Positions 61,502-64,000 of a DNA stretch of 64,000 nucleotides are shown here, one piece after another. Origin of the DNA: Hyphomicrobiales bacterium (GTDB lineage: Bacteria > Pseudomonadota > Alphaproteobacteria > Rhizobiales > Rhizobiaceae); the NCBI GenBank assembly GCA_021775415.1, contig JAJFHV010000020.1:124001-188000 (forward strand), written 5' to 3'. Under the pieces are notes generated by a model. That model had not been told where the DNA came from and did not search any database. It worked only from the letters and a program-made list of their open reading frames with translations. The position numbers and the translations under genes were made by a program. How positions within the stretch are numbered: position 1 is the stretch's first letter; each line of letters starts with the position of its first letter.

Positions 61502-61516
61502 GGTGATATCTACAGT

Positions 61517-63157
61517 TTACGCGGAACGGGCGTCGGTAAGTTGCGTCAGCCAGTCCGGATCCATTTCGGGAACAGATGACAACAGCAACTGCGTGTAGTC
61601 AGGATACGGAGGTGAAAGGATTTCACTCTTCAGCCCCTGTTCAACGACCTCACCCTGAAACATCACTACGATCTCATCCGAGATCGCTGTAACCACAGCA
61701 ATATCGTGGGTGATGAACAGGTAGGTGATGTTGAATTCCTTTTGGAGTCGCAACAGCAGCTTCAAAATGCCTTCCTGAACGATCTGGTCGAGCGCTGATG
61801 TTACCTCGTCACATATGATAACGTCGGGATCAGCGGCAAGTGCTCGGGCGATACATATGCGCTGCTTCTGGCCACCGGAAAGTTCGTTTGGAAGACGATC
61901 CAGGAAGGTTTCGTCCAATTCAATCATTTTCATCAATTCAACGAGGCGGGCTTCGCGCTGTTTCGAACTCATGTCATGATAAAATTGAAGCGGGCGACTA
62001 ATGATTTCGGCAACCGTTTGGCGCGGATTCATTGCTGTGTCGGCACTTTGATAAATCATCTGGATGCGCCGCAACTGATCCTTGTTTCGATCTTTCAACG
62101 CATTTGGAAGCGCTTCACCGTTAAACAGGACTTCGCCCTTCACGGGTGGCAGCAAGCCAGTGATAACCCTCGCTGTGGTTGATTTTCCTGATCCTGACTC
62201 ACCTACCACGGCAACTGTACTGCCGCGCGGTACATCAATATTTACGTCATGCAAAACCTTGACTGCGCCGCCATAGGCTGCGTCAACGCCCTTGATGCTG
62301 ATGACGATGTCATCGCCTTTAACTTCTGGTTTTTCCAATGCCCTCACTGACCAAAGTGACTTGGTGTAGGGCATTTTTGGTTCGGTCAACATTTTGCGTG
62401 TTTCAGCTTCTTCAACTTCTTCGCCGTAGCGCAGAACCTTGATAAAGTCTGCCATCTGCGCAACCACCGCCAAATCATGTGTGATGTAGATTGCGGCCGT
62501 GTTGAACCTCTCAACAATTTCGCGCATTGCTACCAGCACTTCCACTTGAGTGGTAACATCAAGCGCAGTTGTTGGCTCATCAAATATGATGAGGTCAGGG
62601 CGTGGAGACATCGCCATTGCAGTCATGACACGCTGCAACTGTCCACCAGATACCTGGTGTGGATAGCGGTCGCCGATATTATCCGGGTCCGGCAATTGCA
62701 GCGAAGCATAGAGTTCCCGGGCATCTACCTTGGCTTCCGATTCTTCGCGGACTGCGTGCCCAACTGCGGATTCTACCGTCTGCTCTATCAGCCTGTGTGC
62801 CGGATTAAAGGATGCAGCTGCGGATTGGGCAACATATGCAATTCGAGAACCCCACAACTGGCGTTTCTTGGATTCTGGCGCATTCATCAGGTCCACGCCA
62901 TCAAAATCAATTGATCCGCTGGTCAATCGGCAACCAGGTTTCACAAACCCCATTGCAGCGAGCCCCAAAGTTGATTTACCGGCGCCAGACTCGCCAATGA
63001 GTCCCATCACTTCGCCGCGACGCAGTGTCAGGTCCACGCCTTTGACGATTTCGTGCCAACGCTCATCAGAATATCCATCGATGACGATATCCTTCATTTC
63101 AAGCAGGATATCGCCTTTGGTACCTTTGGCACCGCTTTTTTTGTTTTTAGTGCTCAT
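61517..63157 (-). CDS. ABC transporter ATP-binding protein with two fused ATPase domains (oligopeptide/dipeptide type)
   Basis: 546 residues with two complete ABC domains. The first has Walker [11 protein letters not shown], signature [15 protein letters not shown] and Walker [13 protein letters not shown]; the second [25 protein letters not shown] and [12 protein letters not shown]. This is the fused DppD-DppF (GsiA-like) form that powers peptide-type importers for peptides, opines, glutathione or nickel. ATG 63157 overlaps the DppC-like permease stop by 11 bp; the frame extends to 63211 within the permease gene. Phosphatase-superfamily gene follows. Confidence 0.94.
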   Translation of the reverse strand: MSTKNKKSGAKGTKGDILLEMKDIVIDGYSDERWHEIVKGVDLTLRRGEVMGLIGESGAGKSTLGLAAMGFVKPGCRLTSGSIDFDGVDLMNAPESKKRQLWGSRIAYVAQSAAASFNPAHRLIEQTVESAVGHAVREESEAKVDARELYASLQLPDPDNIGDRYPHQVSGGQLQRVMTAMAMSPRPDLIIFDEPTTALDVTTQVEVLVAMREIVERFNTAAIYITHDLAVVAQMADFIKVLRYGEEVEEAETRKMLTEPKMPYTKSLWSVRALEKPEVKGDDIVISIKGVDAAYGGAVKVLHDVNIDVPRGSTVAVVGESGSGKSTTARVITGLLPPVKGEVLFNGEALPNALKDRNKDQLRRIQMIYQSADTAMNPRQTVAEIISRPLQFYHDMSSKQREARLVELMKMIELDETFLDRLPNELSGGQKQRICIARALAADPDVIICDEVTSALDQIVQEGILKLLLRLQKEFNITYLFITHDIAVVTAISDEIVVMFQGEVVEQGLKSEILSPPYPDYTQLLLSSVPEMDPDWLTQLTDARSA

Positions 63158-63989
63158 CACGCAATCCGCTTGTTTTGTGCAGGAACCAGTCGACAATGAA
63201 GTTGACCCCAACTGTCAGAAGCGCAATTGCCGCTGCGGGCAAGAGCGGAGTGATCGCTGCAGTCATGTCATATTGCGCAAACTGGATAAGTGAGGCGTTT
63301 TCCCGGACCATTGAACCCCAGTCCGCTGTCGGTGGTTGAATACCAACACCGAGGAATGACAGGGAGGCAATTGTCAGGAAGACGAAACAGAATCGTAAAC
63401 CGAATTCAGCGACCAATGGCGGCAAGATATTGGGTAGAATTTCGCGTCGCATGACCCATCCAAGCCCTTCGCCCCGCAGATGTGCAGCCTCGACATAGTC
63501 CATCACCACAACGTTGAGTGATACGGCACGGGTCAGGCGGAATACGCGGGTAGAATCGAGAACCGCAATAATAACCACAAGCGTCCATACGGTTGAACCG
63601 AAAATCGAAAGCAGCATAAGGGCGAAGATCAAACCGGGGATTGCCATCAACACATCGACGACCCGGCTGAAAATCTGGTCCAGCCAACTCCGGTTTATCG
63701 CTGCAATGAGTCCCAGACTGCCTCCAATTGCAAACGAAAGGAATGTTGTCATCAGTGCGATGCCAATGGTGTTACGTGCGCCAAAAATCAGGCGCGTATA
63801 AACGTCGCGCCCAATCTGGTCTGTCCCAAAGTAATGCTCGGCACTCCAGGGAGCGTAGGGTGCCGGGAACACCTGTGCTTCACCGTATGGCGCTACTATT
63901 GGTGCAAAAAGTGCAACCAGCAAGTATGCGACAACAACGGTTAATCCAAACCAGGCCGAGAAGGGTGCGTTTTTCAAATCAATCCACAT
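63147..63989 (-). CDS. ABC transporter permease, oligopeptide/dipeptide type (DppC-like)
   Basis: 280-residue permease with six membrane segments. The N-terminus AWFGLTVVVAYLLVALFAPI is followed by the DppC mark HYFGTDQIGRDVYTRLIFGAR, and the EAA loop reads YVEAAHLRGEGLGWVMRREILPNI. ATG 63989 is 11 bp from the right edge. The DppB-like permease and binding protein expected upstream are outside the window. First visible gene of the transporter-phosphatase operon. Confidence 0.9.
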   Translation of the reverse strand: MWIDLKNAPFSAWFGLTVVVAYLLVALFAPIVAPYGEAQVFPAPYAPWSAEHYFGTDQIGRDVYTRLIFGARNTIGIALMTTFLSFAIGGSLGLIAAINRSWLDQIFSRVVDVLMAIPGLIFALMLLSIFGSTVWTLVVIIAVLDSTRVFRLTRAVSLNVVVMDYVEAAHLRGEGLGWVMRREILPNILPPLVAEFGLRFCFVFLTIASLSFLGVGIQPPTADWGSMVRENASLIQFAQYDMTAAITPLLPAAAIALLTVGVNFIVDWFLHKTSGLRDEH

Positions 63990-64000
63990 CCGCTGTAAAG

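Noticed and set aside
1-64000. tRNA, rRNA, CRISPR arrays, transposases or phage genes
   Set aside because: I found no cloverleaf, rRNA-like stretch, regularly spaced repeats or transposase motifs; the intergenic regions are short and genes are intact.

Overview
The window looks like chromosome of a heterotrophic, probably marine alphaproteobacterium, most likely Hyphomicrobiales (Rhizobiales)-like. The evidence is a GC content near 50%, dense short operons with 4-11 bp gene overlaps, an opgC-opgG-opgH osmoregulated periplasmic glucan operon, a CHASE2 adenylate cyclase, a fused indolepyruvate ferredoxin oxidoreductase, a DmdB-like acyl-CoA ligase and many CaiB/BaiF CoA-transferases. I see no rRNA, tRNA, insertion sequence, phage or CRISPR array. 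Nearly all the sequence is intact protein-coding gene. Many starts were moved from the longest open frame to the codon with the better ribosome binding site or family N-terminus.

Layout: (a) 1-8412 is a catabolic locus resembling a remodelled Rut (pyrimidine ring-opening) pathway: luciferase-like monooxygenase, flavin reductase, RidA protein, alpha/beta hydrolase, aldehyde dehydrogenase, CoA-transferase, an acyl-CoA dehydrogenase with an N-terminal extension (cut by the left edge) and a GlxA/AraC-type regulator. Two promoters in it share a TCGAAAAATC motif. (b) 8591-12580 holds glpD, an alpha-methylacyl-CoA racemase and an amidase. (c) 12659-15543 is glutathione-dependent formaldehyde oxidation, followed by fadD. 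(d) 17324-24544 holds the indolepyruvate oxidoreductase, a phytanoyl-CoA dioxygenase-family protein, trhO, a proline racemase-family enzyme and a GST. (e) 24545-30255 is a polyamine-type ABC importer beside a ureohydrolase, with two intercistronic hairpins.

(f) 30424-37376 holds an orphan radical SAM protein, a LysE exporter, an SCP2-domain protein, a DmdB-like ligase, ilvA, an FMN-binding protein and a third CaiB-family enzyme. (g) 37660-44833 holds a TPP enzyme overlapping an orphan ABC ATPase, then a beta-oxidation set (thiolase, MFE2-like SDR, MaoC hydratase, SDR, acyl-CoA dehydrogenase). (h) 44878-51861 holds cysQ, opgH, opgG, opgC and a TPR protein. (i) 52188-57245 holds an ALS-like TPP enzyme divergent from a radical SAM - MTA phosphorylase - two-glycosyltransferase operon that resembles arsenosugar/selenosugar-type clusters. 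(j) 57273-63989 holds the CHASE2 cyclase, an HSL-type esterase, an alkaline-phosphatase-superfamily hydrolase and part of an oligopeptide-type ABC transporter cut by the right edge.

The overall theme is acyl-CoA and amine catabolism. The best candidates for undescribed biology are the Rut-like locus with its repeated operator and the radical SAM/MTA phosphorylase/glycosyltransferase operon. A looser observation is that the window carries homologues of almost every step of peroxisomal branched-chain fatty acid alpha/beta-oxidation.
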